In this document: positions 17,885-25,695 of the stretch, in pieces
Layout: each line of letters opens with the position of its first letter
Numbering within the stretch: the stretch's first letter is position 1
DNA from: Chryseobacterium polytrichastri
GTDB lineage: Bacteria; Bacteroidota; Bacteroidia; Flavobacteriales; Weeksellaceae
NCBI RefSeq assembly: GCF_900142445.1
Contig: NZ_FRAV01000021.1
Location: 28,856-92,855, forward strand
Direction: 5' to 3'
DNA length: 64,000 nucleotides
Translations under genes and position numbers: made by a program
Notes under the pieces: model-generated
The model's database searches: none
Seen by the model: the letters and a program-made list of their open reading frames with translations, nothing else
Told to the model about the DNA's origin: nothing

Positions 17885-17938
17885 TATTTCCATTGATCTT
17901 CAAGATTTGGAGAAACAGGTTTTGAGTTTAAAAATTAA
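17885..17938 (+). pseudogene. Decayed C-terminal tail of a second Tle1-like effector
   Basis: Read in frame from 17885, this stretch gives YFH*SSRFGETGFEFKN*. The intact effector at 15301-16845 ends with 'YFHWSARYGETGFEPNFEFKD'. The match at DNA level (compare 16739-16800) shows it is a remnant of a second copy, with an in-frame TGA replacing the Trp codon. It sits 21 bp past the DUF2931 gene. Confidence 0.75.
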
Positions 17939-17989
17939 ATTAGAATCTATGCAAATTCTTGAAATCTTCGGGAATACAACAAATATCCG

Positions 17990-17997
17990 TATTTTTG
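17990..17997 (+). promoter_or_regulatory. -7 box upstream of prfB
   Basis: TATTTTTG matches TAnnTTTG exactly and ends 16 bp before the GTG start. I see no clear -33 TTG at the right spacing. If it is used, the transcript would have a very short leader. Confidence 0.4.
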
Positions 17998-18013
17998 TAA
18001 AAAAGAAACATTC

Positions 18014-19123
18014 GTGATCAACAACGACCAGATAAAAGAAGTTCAATCCAGAATTGAAGCCCTATATAAATATCTTCAAATAGAAAAAAAGAAGATAGAG
18101 ATTTCCAATGATGATGAAAAAACTGCTGCACCTGAATTTTGGGATAATCCTAAAACAGCTGAAACTTTCCTAAAACAGCTTCGTTCCAAGAAAAAATGGG
18201 TAGAAGGATATGATGAGATCAATTCTCAGTTTGAAGATTTGCAGGTTTTAATTGAATTCGCCAAAGAAGATCCTGATTCTGAAAAAGAATTGGATGAAAC
18301 ATTTCCGAAATTGGTAGAGAAAATTGAAGATCTTGAGTTTAAAAATATGCTTTCTAATGAAGGGGATGAACTTTCTGCTGTTTTACAAATTACTGCAGGA
18401 GCCGGAGGTACAGAAAGTTGTGATTGGGCTGCTATGCTGATGAGAATGTACACCATGTGGGCAGAAAAACAAGGCTATAAGATCAAAGAGCTCAACTATC
18501 AGGAAGGAGATGTTGCCGGAGTAAAAACAGTAACCTTAGAAATTGAAGGGGAATATGCCTTCGGATATTTGAAAGGGGAAAATGGAGTTCACAGATTGGT
18601 AAGAATTTCACCATTTGACAGTAATGCAAAACGCCATACCAGTTTCGTTTCTGTGTATGTTTATCCTTTGGTAGATGACACGATTGAAATTAATATTAAT
18701 CCTGCAGATATTTCATTTGAAACCATGCGAAGTTCAGGAGCGGGTGGACAAAACGTAAACAAGGTGGAAACAGCAGTTCGTCTTCGTCACGCGCCAACAG
18801 GAATTATCATTGAAAACTCGGAATCTCGTTCACAGCTTCAGAATAAAGAAAAAGCAATGCAGTTGCTTCGTTCAAGGCTATACGAAATGGAATTGGAAGA
18901 ACGTTTGAAAGCCCGTAATGAGATTGAGGCCAACAAAATGAAAATAGAGTGGGGAAGTCAGATCAGAAACTACGTGATGCATCCTTACAAATTGATAAAA
19001 GATGTGCGCTCTGCTCATGAAACTTCAGATGTAGATTCTGTGATGAACGGAAATCTTACTCCTTTCCTGAAAGCCTATCTGATGGCAGATGGGACGGCAG
19101 CTTCTGAGGATCTGGACTTATAA
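18014..19123 (+). CDS. prfB: peptide chain release factor 2
   Basis: RF2 terminates translation at UGA and UAA. The 369-residue protein carries the anticodon-like 'SPFD' motif (in '[13 protein letters not shown]') and the catalytic GGQ in '[20 protein letters not shown]'. It starts at GTG; the N-terminus '[17 protein letters not shown]' is family-like and there is no upstream ATG. The place where many bacteria have an in-frame UGA and +1 programmed frameshift ('KYLQIE', around codons 20-25) is uninterrupted here, so expression does not depend on autoregulatory frameshifting. It lies downstream of the effector remnant and appears to have its own promoter. Confidence 0.97.
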   Translation: MINNDQIKEVQSRIEALYKYLQIEKKKIEISNDDEKTAAPEFWDNPKTAETFLKQLRSKKKWVEGYDEINSQFEDLQVLIEFAKEDPDSEKELDETFPKLVEKIEDLEFKNMLSNEGDELSAVLQITAGAGGTESCDWAAMLMRMYTMWAEKQGYKIKELNYQEGDVAGVKTVTLEIEGEYAFGYLKGENGVHRLVRISPFDSNAKRHTSFVSVYVYPLVDDTIEININPADISFETMRSSGAGGQNVNKVETAVRLRHAPTGIIIENSESRSQLQNKEKAMQLLRSRLYEMELEERLKARNEIEANKMKIEWGSQIRNYVMHPYKLIKDVRSAHETSDVDSVMNGNLTPFLKAYLMADGTAASEDLDL

Positions 19124-19186
19124 AATATCATGCTTAAATTTTAGTTAAAATCGCATAATAAATTTCCATTTGACATTTATTAGGCT

Positions 19187-19194
19187 TATTTTTG
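19187..19194 (+). promoter_or_regulatory. -7 box upstream of the DedA gene
   Basis: TATTTTTG matches TAnnTTTG and lies 16 bp before the ATG. A TTTG at 19169-19172 is the only -33 candidate, at a shorter than usual 14-nt spacing. Confidence 0.35.
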
Positions 19195-19210
19195 TTACTT
19201 ATCAATATAT

Positions 19211-19912
19211 ATGGAAGATTTCACTAGCTGGAAAGATTTATTAAACCCGGAGTTTTATATAAAAATGGGAGGGTTTTGGCTTATTTTATTTATTGTTTTC
19301 GCTGAAACTGGTCTTTTTGTAGGATTTTTCCTGCCTGGGGATTCTTTACTGTTTGTTTCAGGAATTTACGCTGTTGATATCATCAAAGAGACTTTTGGCT
19401 CCACAGGTAGTGACTTCTTAGATACAACGATTTTAGCTTCGGCAGTTGCCCTTGCTGCAATTATTGGTAACGAAGTGGGATATTACTTTGGGGTAAAAGC
19501 AGGACCTGCTTTATACAAGAAACAAGATACCATGTTGTTTAAGAAAAAATACCTGTATCAGGCTCATGATTTCTTCGAAAAGCATGGTGCATTAGCAATT
19601 ATCATGGCTAGATTTTTACCTGTTGTAAGAACTTTTACACCAATGGTTGCTGGAATTGTGAAAATGGATAAAAAAGAGTTTTTAAGAGATAATATTATTG
19701 GTGCTGTTCTTTGGTCATTCTTATTGATCTTCGCAGGGCATTATCTGGATAAATTATTTATGGAACAATTTGGAATCAACTTAAAACAGAAATTGGAATT
19801 CATCATCATTATTATTGTTCTAATTACAACACTTCCGGTGATTGCTAAGTTCTTATTCGGTAAGAAAGTAGATCATTCTAAATATGAGAATAAAGATCAA
19901 GATTCAGAATAA
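19211..19912 (+). CDS. DedA / VTT-domain family membrane protein
   Basis: This 233-residue inner-membrane protein shows DedA family features: 'GLFVGFFLPGDSLLFVSG' in the first reentrant region, a glycine-rich second helix ('LAAIIGNEVGYYFGVKAG') and the conserved arginine motif 'ARFLPVVRTFTPMVAGI'. C-terminal helices lie at ~165-185 and ~195-215. DedA proteins are linked to undecaprenyl-phosphate or phospholipid flipping and membrane homeostasis in other bacteria. The gene converges on an esterase gene and shares a terminator with it. Confidence 0.92.
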   Translation: MEDFTSWKDLLNPEFYIKMGGFWLILFIVFAETGLFVGFFLPGDSLLFVSGIYAVDIIKETFGSTGSDFLDTTILASAVALAAIIGNEVGYYFGVKAGPALYKKQDTMLFKKKYLYQAHDFFEKHGALAIIMARFLPVVRTFTPMVAGIVKMDKKEFLRDNIIGAVLWSFLLIFAGHYLDKLFMEQFGINLKQKLEFIIIIIVLITTLPVIAKFLFGKKVDHSKYENKDQDSE

Positions 19913-19933
19913 ATTAAAATATCATAACATATC

Positions 19934-19966
19934 AATAACCTGCTTTTAAAGTGGGTTATTTTTTTA
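19934..19966. terminator. Terminator between the DedA and esterase genes
   Basis: AATAACC (19934-19940) pairs with GGTTATT (19954-19960), followed by a TTTTTT tract on the plus strand. It overlaps the stop codon of the convergent esterase gene. Confidence 0.6.
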
Positions 19967-20825
19967 TCCACTCCAGAATATTGGGATAGATAAGACTGTC
20001 TCTTTTCGTTTTATTGAAAAAGCGTGGAACGTGACCTGTTTTTTTCATAAAGATTAATTTATGAGGAATATTTTTCTCAGTAAGAACAGAATCCATTAAC
20101 AATCCCTGATGTTGATTCACTAAAAAATCTGTATTTCCCTGAAATAATAATGTAGGAACATTGGATACATTTGCTATCGGACTTGCTTTTTGAAATTCCT
20201 CCGACAGATTTTTTCGGTCAAATTTTACTCCTACTACCTTTTGAAAAGTAGGTGAAGTATATTTAGAGTAAAATGAATTTAAATATTCTTTAGAATAAAA
20301 ATCAGTTGGTCCACTTAAAGAGATAATCTTTTTAACCTGATCAGGATGTTGATAACCGTATAGTAATGACAAATGTCCACCCGCACTTTCGCCTAGAAGA
20401 ATATAATTGTTAGGTTGTAACTCTGCTTTATCTGCTAGAGAATTGAATTTGTCAATCGCTAAACCAATATCTTCTAACTGTTGTCTGTAAGTGATTTTTT
20501 TTGCTGTTGAAACCAATCGGTAATTCATATTAATGCTTGGAATATTATTTTTAAAAAGCATTTTTTGAATCTGGATCAAGTGTTCTTTTTTTCCGAGTGT
20601 CCACGCTCCGCCATGTACAATAAGAACGACGGGAGAATCTACAGGATATTCTGTTGGCAAGAAGATATCCATTTTCTGTCTTTTATGCTCTCCGTATTTT
20701 AAGTTATAGATCTTTTGTTGATTATTGGTTCCCACCCAGACTCTGAATTTTGTATTACAAGAATTTAATAAAAAGCTGATGCATCCTAATATTAAAAAAT
20801 GATATCTGAGAATGAGCTTTTTCAT
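19956..20825 (-). CDS. alpha/beta-hydrolase esterase lipoprotein (BD-FAE-like)
   Basis: This 289-residue protein starts with a signal ending in the lipobox LNSC (Cys23), so it should be lipid-anchored. The alpha/beta-hydrolase fold is marked by the oxyanion-hole 'VHGGAW', the nucleophile elbow GESAG in 'YILLGESAGGHLSLLYG', an aspartate in 'LLFQGNTDFLVNQHQG' and a histidine in 'KKTGHVPRFF'. This pattern is typical of carboxylesterases of the esterase/lipase (HSL or BD-FAE) group, which hydrolyse small esters or bacterial feruloyl/acetyl groups. No carbohydrate-use genes are nearby, so the substrate is open. Confidence 0.88.
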   Translation of the reverse strand: MKKLILRYHFLILGCISFLLNSCNTKFRVWVGTNNQQKIYNLKYGEHKRQKMDIFLPTEYPVDSPVVLIVHGGAWTLGKKEHLIQIQKMLFKNNIPSINMNYRLVSTAKKITYRQQLEDIGLAIDKFNSLADKAELQPNNYILLGESAGGHLSLLYGYQHPDQVKKIISLSGPTDFYSKEYLNSFYSKYTSPTFQKVVGVKFDRKNLSEEFQKASPIANVSNVPTLLFQGNTDFLVNQHQGLLMDSVLTEKNIPHKLIFMKKTGHVPRFFNKTKRDSLIYPNILEWIKK

Positions 20826-21013
20826 AAGTTAAAATTACAGAAAAAATGGTAAGAAGTAATAACAAATGAGTTTACTATTACGAAATAACATCTCAAATTC
20901 TTTATTAGTAAAAAATAATTTACAATTCAGCTGTTTTGTAAGCTCTCGAAATCCGATAAATATTTAGCATCTTGAGAAAAGCTTTAAATCCAAAAACAAT
21001 TAACACAAACCTT

Positions 21014-22027
21014 TTAATAATTTACTTTTTCACTATTGATTAATTTCCATTGGCTCTTAGCATATCCATAAGTATATATGTAGTGATTGCTTGATTTATA
21101 AAAGTGAACCTTAACTTCATCATTAGAGCTATACCATCCAAAATTGACTATTAACTTTGCTATTGAAGGATTGAACTTTGGTTTTTGTTTACTTCTTGGG
21201 TAATAGAAAACTGGTGTATTATCTGGTGTTATTAATTCAGGAAAGTCTTGTATGAAAGTATAATAGCTATCTCCGTATTTTAATCCTTGAATAAAATTTC
21301 GATCAACCATATGTGTTGAACGAGAACCTACTGTCGGAATAAGATTTTTATTTAATTTTTTACTCACATATTCAAATGTCTCTTTCGTCCAAAATAACTG
21401 GTCAAGGAATAGGCTTGTATCATGACTTAAAGTTGATCGAGAAGAACATCTGAAAGAAATGTTATCATTAATAAATGTATTTGCATAAATACTAACAAAA
21501 ATATTGTCATCAATTAATAAATCTTTTGGAATATTATTGAAAATAATTTTTCTTAGAGTAATAAATTTTGCTTTTTCTTTACTATTCTTTTTTTTAAAAT
21601 TGGCTAATTCTATTTTTTCATTTTCGAAATATTCTTTACAGTCACCTCTTTTGGGGCAACCGTTTTCTTCAGGAACTCCTGGAACTGTAGCACATTTATC
21701 ATCTTTATCTAGAATTCCATCATTATCAGTATCGGGCCAAGGGCAGCCATAATTTTCAATCTCTCCTTTTATTTGGGGGCAGGTATCTTCACTATCAATT
21801 ACCCCATCTCTGTCTGTATCGGGCCAAGGACAACCAAAATTTCCGATGTCTCCTTTTTCTTTAGGACACCTATCAAGATAAAATAAAATTGAATCTCTGT
21901 CCGTATCAGAAAGACATATTTGTTTTGAAAATTCTTTTTTACATTTTTTAAATTCCTCTTTATTAATTCTTTCTTGTGAATACAGTTGTATAAAAGGGAA
22001 CAAGAAAAGGATAATATATTTTTTCAT
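21014..22027 (-). CDS. secreted protein with thrombospondin type 3 repeats and an unrecognised C-terminal domain
   Basis: This 337-residue protein has a signal peptide (residues 1-17). Residues ~38-125 hold three calcium-binding thrombospondin type 3-like repeats: 'DTDRDSI', 'DTDRDGVIDSEDTCP' and 'DTDNDGILDKDDKC', each followed by a 'GxIxNxGCPWP'-type linker. The remaining ~200 residues are not a family I recognise. They share 'LFWTKETFEYVSKKLNKNLIP' and a C-terminal beta-rich segment with the next gene upstream (22036-22779), where the matching part reads 'IFWNKKNIKFLTRKLKKNLIP'. The usual OmpA domain that follows such repeats is absent. The two genes are 8 bp apart and form an operon. Confidence 0.85.
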   Translation of the reverse strand: MKKYIILFLFPFIQLYSQERINKEEFKKCKKEFSKQICLSDTDRDSILFYLDRCPKEKGDIGNFGCPWPDTDRDGVIDSEDTCPQIKGEIENYGCPWPDTDNDGILDKDDKCATVPGVPEENGCPKRGDCKEYFENEKIELANFKKKNSKEKAKFITLRKIIFNNIPKDLLIDDNIFVSIYANTFINDNISFRCSSRSTLSHDTSLFLDQLFWTKETFEYVSKKLNKNLIPTVGSRSTHMVDRNFIQGLKYGDSYYTFIQDFPELITPDNTPVFYYPRSKQKPKFNPSIAKLIVNFGWYSSNDEVKVHFYKSSNHYIYTYGYAKSQWKLINSEKVNY

Positions 22028-22035
22028 ATTGGTGT

Positions 22036-22779
22036 TTATAATTCAGTTTTCCGTTTCCATTTGTTATTGATATATTGGTATACAAATCTTTCTTTACGGG
22101 GATTATAATTATAACTGATTTCAAATACAATAATTTTATTAAAATGATTTTCGAATCCTATTCTAATTCTATCAAAATTAGTATAGTCTCCATTTTGCTT
22201 TAATAATAATGATTGTGAGCCGTACGGGAAATACATAATTTTTTCTTCCAAAATTGTATTGTCTTTGATGGTCATTATTTTTCCTTCTTTTTGCTCTAGT
22301 ATATGATTTTTTATATAACCTTCATCATTAATTTTTATTAATCTTTTATTTTCTTTTGTAAAATACCCGAATGTGAAAAAACCATTTTTACTTTTATAAG
22401 GAATTAAATTCTTCTTTAATTTTCTAGTGAGAAATTTTATGTTTTTTTTATTCCAAAAAATAGCCTGATTAAAATATGGATTTTTTATTCTGCTGGAAAC
22501 CTGTTCCATAACATCAAGGTAATCGAGTGGAGCTGGATCTAGAGGTTCAATAATGAAAACAAGATTAGGTTTTGTTAAAGAATCACGATTGATACTGTTT
22601 AAAACAATTTTATTAATTTTCTTTAAATCTATTTGTTGTGATTCCATCATCAGCTCGGAATACAGACTGTTCTCTTGCTTCATTATTTTTGCATTTTGTT
22701 CTTGCATTGAGAGTTGTGCATTGATAAAATATGAAAGGCAAATAGTTATTAATATGTATAATTTATTCATTTTTATCAT
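22036..22779 (-). CDS. uncharacterised secreted protein, paralogue of the neighbouring gene
   Basis: This 247-residue protein has a signal peptide ending in NAQ (residues ~4-24); a second ATG at 22770 would trim three residues. No known domain is recognised. From about residue 105 onward it parallels the C-terminal ~200 residues of the 21014-22027 protein: 'AIFWNKKNIKFLTRKLKKNLIP' in the middle and 'NKIIVFEISYNYNPRKERFVYQYINNKWKRK' at the end, against 'DEVKVHFYKSSNHYIYTYGYAKSQWKLI' in the neighbour. It is the first gene of a two-gene operon. A periplasmic or outer-surface location is inferred from the signal peptide. Confidence 0.8.
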   Translation of the reverse strand: MIKMNKLYILITICLSYFINAQLSMQEQNAKIMKQENSLYSELMMESQQIDLKKINKIVLNSINRDSLTKPNLVFIIEPLDPAPLDYLDVMEQVSSRIKNPYFNQAIFWNKKNIKFLTRKLKKNLIPYKSKNGFFTFGYFTKENKRLIKINDEGYIKNHILEQKEGKIMTIKDNTILEEKIMYFPYGSQSLLLKQNGDYTNFDRIRIGFENHFNKIIVFEISYNYNPRKERFVYQYINNKWKRKTEL

Positions 22780-22985
22780 TAATGATTTAAATGGTTATTT
22801 TCACTAATATAGAAAAAATATATCCGCCGTTAAGTAGTTTAGTTAGCTGTCAATATTAATTTATAAACAATCCTCATTTTTCCTATTTTAATTAATATAA
22901 AATTGGAGATAATTATTAATAAAATAAAGTAATAAATCTTTATTAAATTGACTTTAAAAGAAAATGAAAAATGGAATTAAAAGAT

Positions 22986-22993
22986 TATTTTTG
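22986..22993 (+). promoter_or_regulatory. -7 box upstream of the DUF808 gene
   Basis: TATTTTTG matches TAnnTTTG and lies 37 bp before the ATG. No well-spaced -33 TTG is visible. Confidence 0.35.
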
Positions 22994-23030
22994 CTGAACT
23001 TAACATATATTAAAAAAACATTAAAATAAT

Positions 23031-23915
23031 ATGGCATCTGGTTTTTTTGCAATTTTAGATGATATCGCAGCGCTGATGGATGATGTAGCAGTTACTACTA
23101 AAATAGCGACTCAAAAAACAGCAGGGATCTTAGGAGATGATTTGGCTGTAAATGCAGAAAAAGCTACCGGCTTCCTTTCTTCGCGTGAGCTACCTGTTTT
23201 GTGGGCGATTACCAAAGGTTCTTTTATCAATAAACTGATCATTTTGCCGATCGTGTTTTTGCTCAATTGGTTGTATGCTCCGGCGATTAATTATGTATTA
23301 ATCCTTGGAGGATTGTATTTAGCTTTCGAAGGCGTTGAAAAAGTGATAGAATTTCTTTTTCACCGTGATAAAGAAGGTCATGAAGTTGTAAAAGAAATTG
23401 AAGTATCTGAAAAAAGTGCCGAAGAAATAGAAAAAACAAAAGTGAAATCTGCAATTACTACAGATTTTATTTTATCAATTGAGATCGTAATTATTGCTTT
23501 GGGAACAGTATTGGAAGAAAGCCACCCTTTCATCACACAGATTTTAGTAACAAGTTTAGTTGCGTTTATTGCTACTGTGGGAGTTTATGGAATTGTTGCG
23601 CTTATTGTAAGAATGGATGATGCCGGATTTAAATTAATCAAAAAAAGTAACGACAAAGGTTTTTTCGGAAAGCTCGGACATTTATTGGTGAAGGCTTTAC
23701 CTGTTATTATTAAAGTTTTAGGTGTAGTTGGTACAGTTGCTTTAATAATGGTAGCGGGTAGTATTTTTGCCCATAGAATAGAATATTTCCATGAGTTATT
23801 TCCAACGTGGCCGGATGTTTTAAAAGAGCTTACTTTCGGAATTGTTGGAGGACTAGGAGCGGTTGCCTTATTTACATTAGTAAAGAAAATTTATTCTTTA
23901 GCTACCCGAAAATAA
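23031..23915 (+). CDS. DUF808 (YedI-like) inner-membrane protein
   Basis: This 294-residue protein opens with the diagnostic DUF808 stretch 'GFFAILDDIAALMDDVA', then 'TQKTAGILGDDLAVNAEKATGF' further along in the first ~50 residues. About six transmembrane helices follow, starting near residue 65, with a charged loop at ~108-138 ('HRDKEGHEVVKEIEVSEKSAEE'). The family is widespread in Gram-negative bacteria and has no assigned biochemical role. Alone in its transcription unit, with nothing in the neighbours to suggest a pathway. Confidence 0.92.
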   Translation: MASGFFAILDDIAALMDDVAVTTKIATQKTAGILGDDLAVNAEKATGFLSSRELPVLWAITKGSFINKLIILPIVFLLNWLYAPAINYVLILGGLYLAFEGVEKVIEFLFHRDKEGHEVVKEIEVSEKSAEEIEKTKVKSAITTDFILSIEIVIIALGTVLEESHPFITQILVTSLVAFIATVGVYGIVALIVRMDDAGFKLIKKSNDKGFFGKLGHLLVKALPVIIKVLGVVGTVALIMVAGSIFAHRIEYFHELFPTWPDVLKELTFGIVGGLGAVALFTLVKKIYSLATRK

Positions 23916-23992
23916 TTTTTCTGAAAAAAATAAAACATATATTAGCTTATGAATGCATCTAAACCTTGTATTCATAAGCTTTATTAATAAAT

Positions 23993-24910
23993 ATGAGAAA
24001 TTTAGCAGTTGACGTATTAAAAATTATACTCGCATTTTTTGTGGTTTTTTTGCATATGCACTTGCTGAGAGATTTTTATCCGTCATTAAGTTATGTTTTG
24101 GTGAACGGGCTTTTCAGAATAGGAGTTCCTGTTTTTTTAATAATAACGGGATATTATTTTTATCATGTAGATGACATTAATAAATTAAAAAAATGGCTGA
24201 TAAGAATATTCTTGCTGTATTCAATATGGTCTATCATCTATATTCCTTTCTGGAAGGAAGGTAAGGTCTTTATTAATATACTGTTTGGTTATCACCATTT
24301 GTGGTATCTCATAGGGACGTTCTTCGCAGGTATTATTTTGTTTTTGTTAAAAAATAAATCTCCTCAATTTCTTATACTAACGATCTTGTTTCTATTTGGT
24401 TGTGGATACATGATACAAATGTTGGGAAATCTTCATTATTTTAACGGAGAGCTGGATGTTGCCTTAAATTTATTTCCTAGCTATAGAAATTTCCTGTTTG
24501 TCTGTTTTCCTTTTCTGGGAATAGGTTTTCTTATTAAAAAGCTCAATATTGATGTAAAGCAAAAGCCCTCGTTGCTACTGGTTACAGGCTCGGTAGCTCT
24601 TGTTGTGTTGGAAGCTTTTTTCAATTATAAAGTAATAGGATTGGATAAAAAGGAAAGTATAGATCTATTAATTTCTTTATTGATTGCCTGTCCGATTTTG
24701 TTTTTATACTGTAAAAGTATTCCCGTAAAAACGGATTCTAAAATTTTAGCAAGTATCTCCACCGCCATTTATTTGGTGCATCCTCTGATTATGGAATGGA
24801 TTTTTAATCTACACCTTCCCTCATTTGAGTTTGTGATCTTTATAGCTGTATTGTTAATTGTAAGTTTGATATTGGTGTTGATCAATAGAAGGATAAAATA
24901 TCTGCTGTAG
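23993..24910 (+). CDS. acyltransferase family (type 3) membrane protein
   Basis: This 305-residue polytopic protein has about ten transmembrane helices. It starts 'RNLAVDVLKIILAFFVVFLHMHL', which holds the family's first-helix Arg/Asp and a His-containing end, followed by 'RIGVPVFLIITGYYF', a hallmark of acyltransferase 3 proteins. Such enzymes O-acetylate or otherwise acylate surface polysaccharides, peptidoglycan or lipids at the inner membrane. No glycan gene cluster surrounds it here, so the acceptor is unknown. It ends 3 bp before the end of a convergent gene, without an obvious terminator between them. Confidence 0.88.
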   Translation: MRNLAVDVLKIILAFFVVFLHMHLLRDFYPSLSYVLVNGLFRIGVPVFLIITGYYFYHVDDINKLKKWLIRIFLLYSIWSIIYIPFWKEGKVFINILFGYHHLWYLIGTFFAGIILFLLKNKSPQFLILTILFLFGCGYMIQMLGNLHYFNGELDVALNLFPSYRNFLFVCFPFLGIGFLIKKLNIDVKQKPSLLLVTGSVALVVLEAFFNYKVIGLDKKESIDLLISLLIACPILFLYCKSIPVKTDSKILASISTAIYLVHPLIMEWIFNLHLPSFEFVIFIAVLLIVSLILVLINRRIKYLL

Positions 24911-24912
24911 GT

Positions 24913-25593
24913 TTACTTTATTTTCAAGCCTTTTACAAAAGCCAATTTAATTTTATCTGCTCCGTGGAATTCAGAATAATTGAGATCAATTTCATTCTCG
25001 GTTTTTAGTTTCTCGTAAAGTTTAAGAATATTCCCTTTATATGGGCAACCATTTACAAAATTATTTAAAAAGATTTCGGCAGTCTCTTTTTCAGAAAAGC
25101 AGAGGAGGAAGTCTAAAGGAGAGATAGAATCTTCTGACCATTGATTAAATTTAGTTCCATTCTTCTTTATAAAATCAATAGCTGTTTCTTTAGAATGGAA
25201 AATTTCAAAAATTGGGAGTATATATTTTTGTATGCTTTCTGTGATTTCGATAATCGACTTTTCATAAGATAAGCCTGCTAAATTCCATTCTTTCCAATTA
25301 TTAAATGGAGTTAAATAACCAATCTGATTTCCAAAAATTAAACCTTGTGAATATTCATTTTTTGTATGTTCTATCTGCCATTTCTTTAAAGTCTTAGAAT
25401 AGATATTAATATGAGGAAGTATCTGAATAGATGAAGAATCATTTCTAAAACTCGACTGAAAATAAATCTCAAAATAGAGGTCTTTATCAAGAGAAGTCTT
25501 CTTAAGTCTTTGTCCTTTTTCTAGAATTTTAAATCCATCCAGTTGAGTGGCAATCTCATTACAGGCATTTAAAAATACATTTCTTGTGTCCAT
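24913..25593 (-). CDS. uncharacterised cytoplasmic protein (possibly DUF4304-like)
   Basis: This 226-residue soluble protein has no signal peptide or membrane helix. The N-terminal ~110 residues ('KDLYFEIYFQSSFRNDS', 'IQILPHINIYSKTLKKWQ') look like a beta-rich domain of the DUF4304 sort, and the C-terminal part is helical. I am not certain of the family. It is convergent with the acyltransferase and is preceded by the dnaJ terminator region, so it seems to stand alone. Confidence 0.7.
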   Translation of the reverse strand: MDTRNVFLNACNEIATQLDGFKILEKGQRLKKTSLDKDLYFEIYFQSSFRNDSSSIQILPHINIYSKTLKKWQIEHTKNEYSQGLIFGNQIGYLTPFNNWKEWNLAGLSYEKSIIEITESIQKYILPIFEIFHSKETAIDFIKKNGTKFNQWSEDSISPLDFLLCFSEKETAEIFLNNFVNGCPYKGNILKLYEKLKTENEIDLNYSEFHGADKIKLAFVKGLKIK

Positions 25594-25660
25594 TGATTTC
25601 TTAAGATGGTTTTGATTAATTCAAATAAAAACAAATATAACAGAAAATAAAGAGCATAAA

Positions 25661-25687
25661 AAAAGAGACTTGCAATAAGTCTCTTTT
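25661..25687 (-). terminator. Rho-independent terminator of grpE-dnaJ
   Basis: Arms 25661-25671 and 25677-25687 form a perfect 11-bp stem with a 5-nt loop. On the minus strand a TTTTATGC tract follows. It is 9 bp past the dnaJ stop. Confidence 0.8.
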
Positions 25688-25695
25688 AAATATTT

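Noticed and set aside
18014..18100. Programmed +1 frameshift in prfB
   Set aside because: No in-frame UGA or CTTTGA slippery site is present; the frame is continuous from the GTG.
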